Below are positions 33,825-44,650 of a stretch of DNA of 64,000 bases, piece by piece (within the stretch, counting starts at the first letter, position 1; each line of letters starts with the position of its first letter). The DNA comes from Tetracladium setigerum. Taxonomy: Eukaryota; Ascomycota; Leotiomycetes; Helotiales. The stretch lies in contig PZJY01000002.1 of the NCBI GenBank assembly GCA_031472005.1, forward strand, positions 3,286,001-3,350,000, given 5' to 3'. A program made the translations under genes and the position numbers. Below the pieces are notes generated by a model. It was not told where the DNA came from. It was given only the letters and a program-made list of their open reading frames with translations, and did no database searches.

Positions 33825-35495
33825 CTATTTCTTCTCAATCTTAACACCAGCTATCTCCTTCCATTCCTTCCTTAACTCCTCCATCTTCGCCCACACTTTC
33901 CCGCCCATAATCTCAAACTCCACCTTATCCTCCTCCGTACAATCAACAGCGGCATTAGCCCTCGCATTCTCCCCCCCAATATGCTCTTCGCCCACCGTCC
34001 CCGTATATCCCCACCCAGGCACCTCTGTCTTCATGACTCTCTCATTCCCACTCGCATCGGTAGCAGAACCCCATTTCGCTTTAGCCAGTCCGTTCCCTTC
34101 CAGCTTCTCCAACTCATGTTCATCGACGAGTGCTAACCACGATGATGAAACGGCCGCTTTTTCAGGGACGATGGTGTGCCATGGACTTCCAACCCAGCGG
34201 GCAACGTAGAATGCAAAGGTCCAGAGAGCGACCATCACGATGTTCATGTCGAAAATTTCTGAAACGAAGAGACCGGGCTGAGTGATGTGGATTGTTGGCT
34301 TTACTAATGGTAATTTCTTCGTCTCTTCTGCTTCTTCTGGGTCTCGGACAGAGACATCGGAGGGATCGTAGAATGAGGCGGATATCTTTTTGACAGAGGG
34401 GAGCTCGGAGGTCAGAGCGAGGAGGTCCATGATTCTTTTTGAATTCTCGTATGGTGCGAGAGATTCAAGGCCTTGGAAATCATCGAGATCCAGGTGTTTA
34501 GCGGTAGGTTCTAGGCTAGATGTCCAGATTATCTTTCCACCATGCTTAGATGAAACCGAAGCAGGTGTTGAGAGGAGAGGTGTTAATTCATGGCTTAAAA
34601 TGTAATGACCGAAGATGTTTGCGCAGAAGACATTGCCCAGCGGGGGTTCGTGGGGCTCATCTTGTGAAGATAACAGGGACTCAGCTGCTTCGTCTGATTT
34701 TGGATTCTTGCTCTTGCTTGGCCCTTTAGGTGATTTTACCGTAGCCCCAACATACGTAAGTTTATAAGTCGGACGTGACATCTGCTCTATCGGGTGAAGT
34801 AGAATTTGCGTGACGCAAGTCCACCAATCGAGGTCGCGCCACCCCCCAATCCCAGCTGAACAGACAATAGCATCTAGCCTTGGTATCTTGATTCCACTCA
34901 ATCCCCAACCCCAAGATCGCTTTGCGCCTGTAGACCCGGGCCTTTCGCTCAGAGCCCACATGTCCTGGACCACGTCTTTAGAATAGCTTGCGGTGCCGGG
35001 CGAGCCAACCGGGAGTTTCCTCCCTCAGCAGTCGTAGCATCTGGACTACCGATGGTGCCGTTCAGCAATCTATCCGTGAGTGCGTATACACTCCTGAGAT
35101 CGCACAGGTCAACTTCCATACCGAGGAAGGTAACCCTTTGCGCCCACGTCTCCCATTTGTATTCCACGCCCTGCGATTTGGCAAGTGCGGTCTGCTTCTT
35201 AGAAAATTGGGAGTACTCGAGGATCACTCGGAGGTGGGCTCGCAGACGAGAAATGGTGAAGCGTGTCTTGAGAGGGGTTCGGGTGCAGAGGATGAGGATG
35301 AGATGTTTGTCGCTCGGTGTGGTAGGGGAGGTGAGGAAGTCTTCTACCATTCTCGCTGCAATTGAGTAGCCCAACCCACTGTGTGAATTAGCAATTCGTG
35401 GATCAAGGGGAAAGGGGGAAGATTGCGTACCTGTTGGCACCAGTAATCAAAGCAAAGAACTGGCTTCCGCTCGTCTCCCATGGTGGCAGACCCAT
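33825..35495 (-). CDS. ERG27: 3-keto-steroid reductase Erg27 (frame broken once)
   Basis: Short-chain dehydrogenase that reduces the C3 ketone during C4 demethylation of ergosterol precursors, in the ER with Erg25, Erg26 and Erg28; target of the fungicide fenhexamid. Exons 35431-35495 and 33825-35378. NADPH-binding TGANSGLG spans residues 18-25 across the splice junction; active-site YENSK is at about 332-336, preceded by WTSSLEPTA. About 539 aa, longer than yeast Erg27 but normal for filamentous fungi. The frame breaks after LARP: one G or C must be added in CCGGG 34996-35000 to reach TASYSKDVVQDMW. Exon sum 1619 nt is one short of 540 codons. Confidence 0.92.
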
Positions 35496-36020
35496 ATTTG
35501 CGGTAGTTTGTTGTAGGGTAGGGAACTCAATTGAACAAGGCAAAGTCGAGCAAGGGAATAAAGAGTTATGCGGAGGGGAGCTCGGTGGTTTTGTGTTCCT
35601 TGAGGGATGAAATGGTTGTAGTCGCGGCCTTATTATTGTGATCACAAGATGGTGGTGGAACTCGGGGAAACTTTATAATTTCTGGTGAGAGCGGCCGAAG
35701 GTGTTGAGCATCCTTGCATGTTGTTCTTGCAACCCTGCCCTCCTGCATGAAAAGATGGCGACGGTGGCAGCTCAGCTTGGCATCAAGAATGACAACACCA
35801 CCACCACTACTTCATGACCTGTATGTAGTGAGACTCTACAAACACGAGTTGGCATATCGCAAGGTAAAGCATACGCACGATGGTTAAGCCTTGGTATATT
35901 ATTCCGAACTCCTACGCTTCATCAAGAGAGCCAAACCCAACGTAATTCACCCATCCATCCCATTCTAGACCACACGACCCTTACCTCACCTAGCAAGTAA
36001 TCACTACAACTAAGCCATTC
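35496..36020. other. Intergenic: ERG27 promoter / GPT2-like 3' flank
   Basis: 525 bp; nothing specific identified. Confidence 0.5.
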
Positions 36021-38344
36021 CTAGACGTCCTTCTCATCCTCAGGGCCGCTATCCATCTCAGCTTCTCCCAGTCGTGCATGATCACTCTTTCGTCTCCGGA
36101 TTTGTCCTCTTTCCTTCATCGCTCCCCGAATCTTCATGCTAACCTCATTGAGACTTTCCTTTCCATCAAGAGTGCTGAAGCCTTTCAATGGGAAGCCTGC
36201 AGATCCAACCGCACCACCACTGCTGCTACTGCGGCTTCGCTCTCTCGACGGAGGCCGTGTTGCAAACAGTCCGATGTTACCTAGATTTCCGAAGGATTCA
36301 TTCCGTGGCAGGTTCAGGCTAGAACTACCAGCGATCGACGTTCCATCAGTCTGAGGGGGAGAATCTTCTCTCGAAAAGGATGATAGACCGCTGTCATTGC
36401 GATGGTGCGCATGTGGGACGTGATCTTCCATTCGTAGTGGATCCGGCACGATTCTAGTGGCGTCAAAGTCTGGGAACATTTCTGGCCCAAGGGTATTGAT
36501 AAGGTCGGTGACCTGCGCACTCAACTCATTTCGTCGTTGCCGAAGTTTGACAATAGCGTTGCTGGAGGTTGGATTGAGAGAGAGAACTAGAGGGCGCAAG
36601 GACTTGACGATGTCCATGCCAATTTCGCCAAAGCGAAGAGCGGCGAACGTGATCGCAGGGAAGAACACATAACCCGACAAGAAGACAGCCCACAATGGAA
36701 CCCAGCCAGGCACATAGCCCTGCACTCTGTTTCGGTAAGTCCAGTATGTAAGCAATATCGAATAGAAATTGTAGAGGATTGGGGCAAGTGCAAGAGCTAC
36801 CAGTAGCTTCCAAGTTGCCATAACATCGCGACCTTGTAGCTTCACAGTAGAAGCTGCCAATGCCTCCCTTGACTTTTTAATGCTAATGATCTTGGATGCC
36901 ACAAAGACTGGAGCGAAGAGCACCAGGCCAGGAAGCACCCCAATGGAAAGAACTGAGATTTTGGCCAGTCGATAGAATAGCAGAAAGACGACCTTCGGGA
37001 TCGAAAATTTGGCATACTCAACTTGATGGTCGCGAAGGTTCATGTACCTCAATTGTTTATTGTAGTCAATGACGGATTTCTTCAGAGACACAATCCTTGG
37101 ATCATCTTTGTGGTGGGTGTATCCCTTGACCAGCCTCCTGTTCAATTCGACCACCATGGGGAGAGGTAGCTTCTTTCCGGTTGGGTTGTATAATCTTCGG
37201 GCAGCTTGGATAAGCATGAGGGTATCATAGTCTGGGCTTGTAACAGTGACTGCGACAAGCGCTTGGTAGATTGTGTCTAGAAGCTGTCCAACAGCCTCCC
37301 TCCGTTCCCCATTCTTGTACAGCTCCACAAGCTCCCTTGGGACCTCGACCGGATTTCCAAACTCGACAACTGCGCGTGATCGGAATTTATGGGCGTGGAA
37401 ATAGTTCATGCCGCAAGGGATAATCTTAAGTCCACTATCGGGATTCGCAGCCAGTGCACCCAATGCCATGATAGCAACTCCAGCTTTGAGGGGAAGTAAT
37501 TCCGTTCGATCATGACTGCCACCTTCAGGGAAGATTCCTACTGCACCACCAGCATTGAGACGATCAAATACAGCATCGTAGACTTGTGTTTGATCCACCT
37601 TTGGTGCAACCTTGTACTTGATACCCTGGTAACCTTCTGCCGGCCCGCTGGAATCCGTATTCTTGAATCCGCCATTCTCGTCGACATCCTCCCTGCCAGT
37701 CAATTGCTTCATTGCGCCAGAACCTTTCAAGGGCTTCTTGAGTCTAAGCTCCGTCGCACTTATAATCTCCAAAATCTCGCTGTTGGCAGTCACACCTTTG
37801 TAGCTTGGAAGCACCAGTAGGCCGCCAACCTGTACATCGGCCGACTCAAAGTTTGTGCCAATTCCACGAATAAGGAGAGGATCATTGATATCTGGGAGGT
37901 AGACCGTCCCGGTTCCAGGCTTGACCAAGTCCAAGGCTCTGCCCACAGCCACTGCACCCACCTTGCGCGCAAACCATCCGATCAACCATCGTTTCATAGA
38001 CTTCGCGGCGATGAGGAAGGCAGCTCGTCGGTGACATTCGTTTCGGAGGGTTCGCATAAGGATCAAAGGATCAACGAACTGCGTGGTCATAGGTTAGTAA
38101 TCGGGCCATACTTGTTGGGATTAGAGAAACTCACCTGGTTGGCGTGGGGTGCTGCGACGAAAATCAGAGGACCGCGTCGAGGTACTTTCCAGGCACCTCG
38201 AGGGTGCACCTCTCGAAAGAAGAGATCGACCAGGATGGAGAAAGTCCATAGGAAGACATCGTAGACCCAGTTCGTCATGGGATTGGACTCCTTGTGTTTA
38301 TGGTCCTTGGGAGGCATGTGCTCGTGTATCTCTTCGTTAGCCAT
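36021..38344 (-). CDS. Glycerol-3-phosphate/DHAP acyltransferase Gpt2/Sct1 type
   Basis: First acylation step of phospholipid and triacylglycerol synthesis: transfers acyl-CoA to sn-1 of glycerol-3-phosphate or DHAP, at ER and lipid-droplet membranes. Exons 38135-38344 and 36021-38078; 2268 nt, 755 aa, in frame. The acyltransferase His/Asp motif HANQFVD (residues 67-73) spans the splice junction; the second block is FPEGGSHDR (about 253-261). Three or four membrane segments lie at about 440-580 (FLLFYRLAKISVLSIGVLPG, then LLVALALAPILYNFYSIL and a third). The C-terminal 150 residues are Ser/Arg-rich and likely phosphorylated, as known for yeast Sct1/Gpt2. Filamentous fungi often carry two paralogues, so I do not choose between GPT2 and SCT1. 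Confidence 0.93.
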
Positions 38345-39296
38345 GATTGCGAGGTTGGCAGGCGAAACAAGAGCTCGGAATGAATGAATGTATTTAGAGG
38401 TGATAAGAATGTACAGCGTTAGTCCTCAGCCTGCACTCATGTCGCTTTTGGCGAGTACGAAGTAGAGGGAGAGAGGAAGAGAGAGAGGGAGGGAGTCGGT
38501 ACAAGTATTTTGCTGGGGCACAACAAAAAAGGGAAAGAGGGCAGCGTCACATCAGGATCTCCCAACATCTTGACATGGGTGATAGCGGGGAAAGTCCGAA
38601 TTGGGTAACAGCACGATGAGGGAGTGAGTGTTTATGTAAGCCTAATATGCTATGTTTAGGAACTTTAGAGTACGTACTGATTGTTACTTTCCAACTTCTC
38701 TAAAGACCTACCTGGCACTTGTTAGTTAAAGTAGGTAGGTAGGTAGGTAATTACTTAGTCAGGTAGGTAGGTACCTATGTATGTCAAGTATTGACGGAAA
38801 GCACTGCTGGACTCGATAATTGTCCCAAGGCTTTATTTATCCTTATCCAGCAAGAAGTTGTGAATGTTCTCCAGCTCAACGCTTCTCATGTTGAACAGAA
38901 TCATATATCTCACTCCCACATCTTACCGGCAAATAAATCTCTCAATTTACATCACTATAAGTAGGTCACGAAGATCACGAAGCGAAAGACAGTATCATTG
39001 GATTAAAACCATCGTTATTCAAAACGCTCGGGAGAAACTGGACGCTATCGCTGTGCAGCAAGCTAAAACTAATTTCCAAACAAAAAGATTCCGCTCAAAT
39101 CGCTCAGCCTGAACAGCCTGCCATGTCTTCAAATGAGTGTAAGGTATCCTTCGAACGTCGCAAGAATGGCCCGAGGGAAGAGAAGTGCTCAATCCACAAT
39201 CCACCATAACTTCCAGAAAATATCAACCCCGACAATCCTTCCAAATGATCCCAAGGCAGTTGAAAATATACCATCTCCAGCAAATCCGACCAGACT
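38345..39296. other. Intergenic: acyltransferase promoter / Argonaute 3' flank
   Basis: 952 bp; no gene. Contains two GTAG/AGGT tetranucleotide tracts (38731-38776). Confidence 0.55.
38731..38776. repeat. (GGTA)n tetranucleotide tracts
   Basis: Two tracts, GTAGGTAGGTAGGTAGGTAA (38731-38750) and AGGTAGGTAGGTACCT (38761-38776). The same unit recurs in many other spacers of this window and never in the coding regions I annotated. Confidence 0.9.
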
Positions 39297-42200
39297 CTAG
39301 ACGTAGAACATGCTGTCTCGCATATGATCTGGGATCTTGATGTCAAAGGTACTTGTTGGCGTAGAACCACTTGCAATACTGGGCGTTGCAGAAGTGTCAT
39401 TGGGGTCGAATTGCTCGGACAAGTAACAACGCAATCGCGTGCACAACAGATCGGCATAGTATGCCGGTGGGCAGAGACTCACGGCTTTGGTCGCACGACC
39501 AAACAAGTGGCACATGTTATGAGTGAGCTCTTCCAGGGCATCAGCGGTGTTCACGTGGGGAGGCTTGACTGCTCGGCCACGGAAGATTTCGTCAAGAATC
39601 ACATAGTAATGCCCTGGGCGGGCAGTACCTTGCAGGCAAGCATGTGATTGCACAAAGAAGTCCCAGTTACCAGCTTCCGTAACTCCACGATCAACAATGG
39701 TACCAGGCTCACAATTTGACGATCTATCGGCGTTGGCTTCAGAGGTCGGGTAGAATCGAGTGTGGTGGCGTTTTCCACAAACGATAATGGAGATCTTGGG
39801 AAATCCTTGCTTCGTGGCAGTCGCGGGATACTTCTGTCTGCAAGCATTTCGGATCAGAGGAAGTTCTTGCTCTAGAAGCTGCTCGTATTGTCCCTCGGAA
39901 ACACCGTCTCGGTATACAAGGAGGTTTTCTGGGAGATACTTGTTACGCTTCTCCCAGAGATTTAGACGGGAAATGATCATGCCCTCGAGCGCCGACACCA
40001 TCTCCTTGCGAGCTTCCTGGATACCAAAGTCACAGGGCCATTGACCAAGAAACTTGTCAACACTAGCAACCACACCAGCAACACTGGGAGCGGTATCCTT
40101 AGAGCCAGGTGAAGGATGTGTGACATCGATGCCGATCACCATAGTCTTACCCTCGCTAATAATGCCAAGCTTGTGTGGATCAATGGTTTGGTTAATGCCA
40201 CCAGCCTTGAGGTTGAATTTCAACGAAATGTTACCGAAGTACTGGTCTTGTCGTTGTTCTTTCATGAACTTTTGGCCGACGCAGCAAACAGTTTGGATAC
40301 CGGCTTTCGTATCGGCAACAGTCTTGATACTGTTATAGATAGCGACATCGTTGTACGGCAAGATGCAAAGAACGAAACGAGGTCGAATGTTGGGTGGAGC
40401 CGTGAACATCTTTCTGAAAATGCCAGTGATCTTAGCGTCATTTGCACCTTCTTGGCCATCCACGAGATCGATGGTTGCTGGTGGTGGTTGTGGGATGAAG
40501 CCTCCTGCATTGACCCCAGAACGAGTTAGGAATTCTGCGAAGTTTCTGACAGTGCGTCGCAGGTCTTCATCACCAAAGTACTCTCGACTTCGCGAAGACT
40601 TGAACCAAATGTAAGTCCAAGGACCCAAATTAGACCCCGTGTGAAACTTGACATTGGCCATATTCCAGGAGCCGGATCTTGGGTGGACAACAGTCTCCTT
40701 GTTCTGGGGATTTTTGTATTTGATTGCAGGAGCTGGCAGAACACGAGCTGCAACTGTGATCAAGCTGTCACCGACAGCCAATCCAAATCGCGCGAGTGTG
40801 GGATTTGTGTTGCGTCCAAGTCCAAGAACAGCCTTGCCATCACTGATAATCGAATCCCCATTCTCCCATGGCTTGCGGCAAGCGAATTTGATCATTTGCT
40901 GCGTTTGATCCGGACTCAGGCGGCGCTTGATTGTCTGGCCTGGTGTAACCAGGCAAACTTCGGCCGGGAGATAGTTAGGATTCTCCCTGGTGCCAACGTT
41001 GACAATGGGCAAGTTTGGGTTTAGCTGTATATGGGGATATTTGCGCTTGAAGTAATCGAACACAGAGATGTATGTGTTGCTTGGCAACGGTGGTCCAGTG
41101 GGCTTTGGTGCTGGCTTTGCCTTTCCTTTGGCAGCTGATTTTCCATCGCCGGCTGGTGGAGGAGCATCACCAGAAAGCCAAAATTTGACGTCTTTGGGTC
41201 CAGCCCCATAAGCGGACACTTGAGGTGGGTGTGCTTCTGTGCGACCGTCTTGTTGGTGAGCAAGACCGAAGATTGTCTTGACACGCGGAATGTCTTGGCC
41301 TGTGGTTTTGTTCTTCTTAGCAGGAATATGTGTCACACTGACGCGGATGAGCTTCAATTTCTTTTGCAAGGTGACTTTGTTTCCAGTGCCAAGCTTGGGA
41401 TACAAGCGATCGAGCGTTTCCGGTTCGAGAAAGACGCCGTGGGTGACGTTGACGTTGAGAAGAATACCGGCGCTGGCTGTGCGAACAGATTGGTAGAATC
41501 CACGAAGTGACTCGAGCCCGCCTCCCAAGATGTGGACATTGCGTCTGTTTGCTTGAGAGCGGTCGAGCGAGAAGTGTCTGTTTTGACCAGTCGAAACTGC
41601 ACCGTCGTGGGATTGTGGGTGGTGTCCCAAAACCGCATTCAAAACTTGAATGGTCTCCGCTTTTGGACCGAACGAAGATGAAGCATCGCCACTTGAGAGA
41701 TGCTTGACGAGGTCGGACACAGAGAAGGTGAGCGGAGTCACGACACGTACTGTATAGGTCACAGCTTGGGGCGATACCTCATCGTGACCTTCAGCAAGAT
41801 ACGGGATCTCGACTGTGTAGTCGTTTGGTATGTTTAGTGTTGTCTTGGAGATAATCATCGATTTCCATTCCGTGGCAACACCAACAAATTCGGGCAACTC
41901 AATAAGGAGCTGAATAACACGCGATAACTTTTTGCCTTTGACCTCTGGGGTCACTTCGACATTGTATCGAGTCAGGGTCAATTCTTTCGGTGTTACTACC
42001 TTGAAGTAGTTGGCGTACACCAAAACCTTGTTGCCCTGGGTTCCGTAACCAGGTCGTGCGGGCATTTGTTGGTTGACGGAGGTCTTTGCCAAGCCTCCAG
42101 CGATACCCTTTGCACTAGTGATAAATTTATCTTCAATTGCAATCAAGGCAAGATCAGCCTGGGCCATTGGAGAATTGGGATCCCTAGGGAATGTGTTAGC

Positions 42201-42443
42201 TCTGTGGAAAACGAAGTCATCACGATATACCAACTTGAAAACTCTTGGTGGTTCAGGTCCTGGTCCTCCGCCACGTCCACCACGAAAGCCACCACCACCT
42301 GCTCCTCCACGAAAACCACCACCTCCTCTATCTCCTCCTCCTCCTCGACCACCGCCGCCACGGCCGCCTCCTCCTCCTCGACCGCCTCCTCTATCTCCGC
42401 CTCCACGACCGCCGCCGCCACGACCACCACGGAAGTCGGACAT
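39297..42443 (-). CDS. Argonaute, QDE-2 type
   Basis: Small-RNA-guided slicer of the fungal quelling pathway. One uninterrupted exon, 1048 aa. Residues 5-60 are an RGG/RGGG-rich arginine-glycine box, a site for arginine methylation in other Argonautes. Then the N domain, linker, PAZ (about 300-420, with FDYFKRKYPHIQ at its end), MID and PIWI. PIWI catalytic residues: D773 in IDVTHPS, D846 in YRDGVSEGQ and a fourth acid D998 in AYYADLLC, where many animal Argonautes have His; a candidate Glu lies in KEMVSALEGM. This gives the DEDD type, as in some budding-yeast Argonautes, so slicing is expected. The C-terminus MFYV is typical of the family. It reads open from the ATG at 42443 without an intron. 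Confidence 0.96.
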   Translation of the reverse strand: MSDFRGGRGGGGRGGGDRGGGRGGGGGRGGGGRGGGGDRGGGGFRGGAGGGGFRGGRGGGPGPEPPRVFKLVYRDDFVFHRANTFPRDPNSPMAQADLALIAIEDKFITSAKGIAGGLAKTSVNQQMPARPGYGTQGNKVLVYANYFKVVTPKELTLTRYNVEVTPEVKGKKLSRVIQLLIELPEFVGVATEWKSMIISKTTLNIPNDYTVEIPYLAEGHDEVSPQAVTYTVRVVTPLTFSVSDLVKHLSSGDASSSFGPKAETIQVLNAVLGHHPQSHDGAVSTGQNRHFSLDRSQANRRNVHILGGGLESLRGFYQSVRTASAGILLNVNVTHGVFLEPETLDRLYPKLGTGNKVTLQKKLKLIRVSVTHIPAKKNKTTGQDIPRVKTIFGLAHQQDGRTEAHPPQVSAYGAGPKDVKFWLSGDAPPPAGDGKSAAKGKAKPAPKPTGPPLPSNTYISVFDYFKRKYPHIQLNPNLPIVNVGTRENPNYLPAEVCLVTPGQTIKRRLSPDQTQQMIKFACRKPWENGDSIISDGKAVLGLGRNTNPTLARFGLAVGDSLITVAARVLPAPAIKYKNPQNKETVVHPRSGSWNMANVKFHTGSNLGPWTYIWFKSSRSREYFGDEDLRRTVRNFAEFLTRSGVNAGGFIPQPPPATIDLVDGQEGANDAKITGIFRKMFTAPPNIRPRFVLCILPYNDVAIYNSIKTVADTKAGIQTVCCVGQKFMKEQRQDQYFGNISLKFNLKAGGINQTIDPHKLGIISEGKTMVIGIDVTHPSPGSKDTAPSVAGVVASVDKFLGQWPCDFGIQEARKEMVSALEGMIISRLNLWEKRNKYLPENLLVYRDGVSEGQYEQLLEQELPLIRNACRQKYPATATKQGFPKISIIVCGKRHHTRFYPTSEANADRSSNCEPGTIVDRGVTEAGNWDFFVQSHACLQGTARPGHYYVILDEIFRGRAVKPPHVNTADALEELTHNMCHLFGRATKAVSLCPPAYYADLLCTRLRCYLSEQFDPNDTSATPSIASGSTPTSTFDIKIPDHMRDSMFYV

Positions 42444-44650
42444 TTTCGTTGATAAATATGTCGAGTTGCTTCTTGTTGTATGTGCTTAGTTAGGGTATGC
42501 GGGCCCTAGCAGAGTCAAGATTAGGGCGATGAGATCTAAGGAGGTTGTCATTAGACTGTGCAATGTGCTAGAAACGCGGCGTGGGAGTATGAAGTGTTTG
42601 ACAGCCGTGAAGCGGTCAAGGAGAAGCCTTGCCCGGATTTCATTGCAGCCAAGCTTGTGTCCTTCTGAAACCCAAAGAATTAAGAGGATTGGCAAGAAGA
42701 AATACCGAGGTAAAAGTGAAGATAGAAGAGTTGAGGCTGTGGTGAAAGTGAAAGTGAAAGTGAAAGGGAAGAAAGATTAAACTGACCTGCGAGCTCCCGG
42801 CCTCACCAAGAGCCTAGCTCGGTCGGTGCAGTACCTAGGCAATGTGATGGCAGATTGAATTGAGGATACGAGCACTGCTTCGAGATGATGATGCTAGAGG
42901 TCCCAAAATTGAAAGGATGAATGGCCCGTTGTCCTCAATAAGACTGTAGAGGTTAGAACATTCTTCGAAGAAGCGCGGAGACAAAGAATAATAAAAAGAG
43001 GGGAGGGGTAAGTGAAGGTTAGTGAATGAGGTTATTTATTCCCCAGACCGATCGGCCCAGGAAATGGGAAAGGCCTTTTTTGTCCTTGGCAACAAGCAGA
43101 TGTGGATCAAAAAACAAACGCAAGTCGGTCAGCCCACAGCGACAGAAGGCCTCACTAGGTCCCTTCTGGGCCACACGTCCAAGCGTGCGCAACTACGGAG
43201 TACGCTCTCCCTTGTTTGGTATGGCGGTATGTATGGTTTCATGCTCAAACAAAGCAAACATACCTACAGTGGTAAGGTAAGGTACCAAATAAAGGTAATG
43301 AAGAGGGAGGTACGGGGGCCGACGAGGTAACTTCCAGCTTGGTCCTGTATGGTAAGGTGAAGAAGGTGAAGAAGGAGAAGAAGAAGATTGTGATGGCGTA
43401 TTTGTGCAACACAAGGTCAGCCCAAGTATTTGCTTCTCCGTCGCAGCCAGCTACCTAGCCTTGGTAGAGAGAGCATGCGAGAGCGAGCAAACACTCCCTC
43501 GTCGATGGGCTTCTCCTCTTCCACACTACAGCACGTCCGATATGTTGTTGGTTTGATCTCGTCGGGTATCAATCGTCACGTCGGTCGTGCTGAACGCGTG
43601 CTCACCTGACCTGATAATAGATGAATTGAGCGGCGAGTAGTGTAAGGCGAGCATGGATTGCTGCATGCTGAGGCTGTTTGGTTTTGGGGGCGGCCTCTGT
43701 TTGTCTTGAGGCTAAATGAACCCATCACATACCAACAAAAAGACACACCCAACCAACCATGTGAGAGTATGATGGCGTAGGCAAGGCTGTGTGGTCAGTG
43801 ACAATCACGAAGTCGACCTTCTTGAGACGGAGAGTAGAGTGATATGATATGTATATGATATGTATACGGAGTACGGACTGGACTGGTACTAGAAGAACCT
43901 AAGTGGAGAGGAAATGGCTATTGAGATGACTAAGGTATCAATCACTATTGAGATGGATAAGATAGTGCGCAATAACATGGATGGTCATAAAAAAGACACT
44001 CTTCAATACCGAGGGAGGAGGAATTTGATCTTCAAACGGCCAATACAGGATGTGGAGAGAATAATCAAGCTGCGATCGATGCTGTGGACACCCCAAGTTC
44101 TTTGGGATTTGCCAAGCCCACGTAGATGCAGTTGTCTGCCCCACAACGCAACGGAACGGGGCTTCCTTCGGCTCGCGCTGACTACCTACTGGATGACGCG
44201 AAATCTCCATATCCACAGTTAAAGACGCTCCTCCATCCTCTCCCCCAGATTATTGGCATCATCATCATCACATTGTTTCTCTTCCGTGTGCAACACAACA
44301 ACGGAAATACTGCAAAACCACAAGAATCCATTCCTCAGAAACCTCAACCATTCTACTTCGATGTCTCGGGTGGTCGTAGGCTCGGTATTCGGGGCACATG
44401 GAAAGTCCACCCAATCAGGGCTGCCTCTGTTGTCTGCAGAGGCGGCTTCGTGGCTTGCTCGTGTTGTCATCATCGGAGGTCTAATGTTCCCATACACTAG
44501 ACAGACAGTTCAACAACCTCCTTTTCATATGACTCAAATGATTTCTTTCACATCAACTCTGCAAATCCACTTCATCCCTTTTCATTCTTGTGTTCCTGTG
44601 TAGACCAATATTAATCTGAATACCCCCCTCATCTTCTTCCTGTGACCACC
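42444..44650. other. Intergenic: Argonaute promoter / MFS promoter
   Basis: 2.2 kb between divergent genes. No supported gene. Contains a (GTGAAA)n tract at 42742-42767, a second copy of the 16-mer TACAGTGGTAAGGTAA at 43265-43280, two copies of TACGGAGTACG (43194-43204 and 43865-43875) and AG-rich stretches. Open frames of about 100 codons here look random. Confidence 0.6.
42742..42767. repeat. (GTGAAA)n hexanucleotide microsatellite
   Basis: About four GTGAAA units in a row in the Argonaute upstream region. No other significance seen. Confidence 0.8.

Noticed and set aside
38731..38776. GGTA tracts as a CRISPR-like array
   Set aside because: Tetranucleotide repeats without spacers, in a eukaryotic genome.
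43914..44603. Plus-strand frames of about 100 codons between Argonaute and the DHA2 gene
   Set aside because: No hydrophobic core, domain or splice continuity; treated as random.
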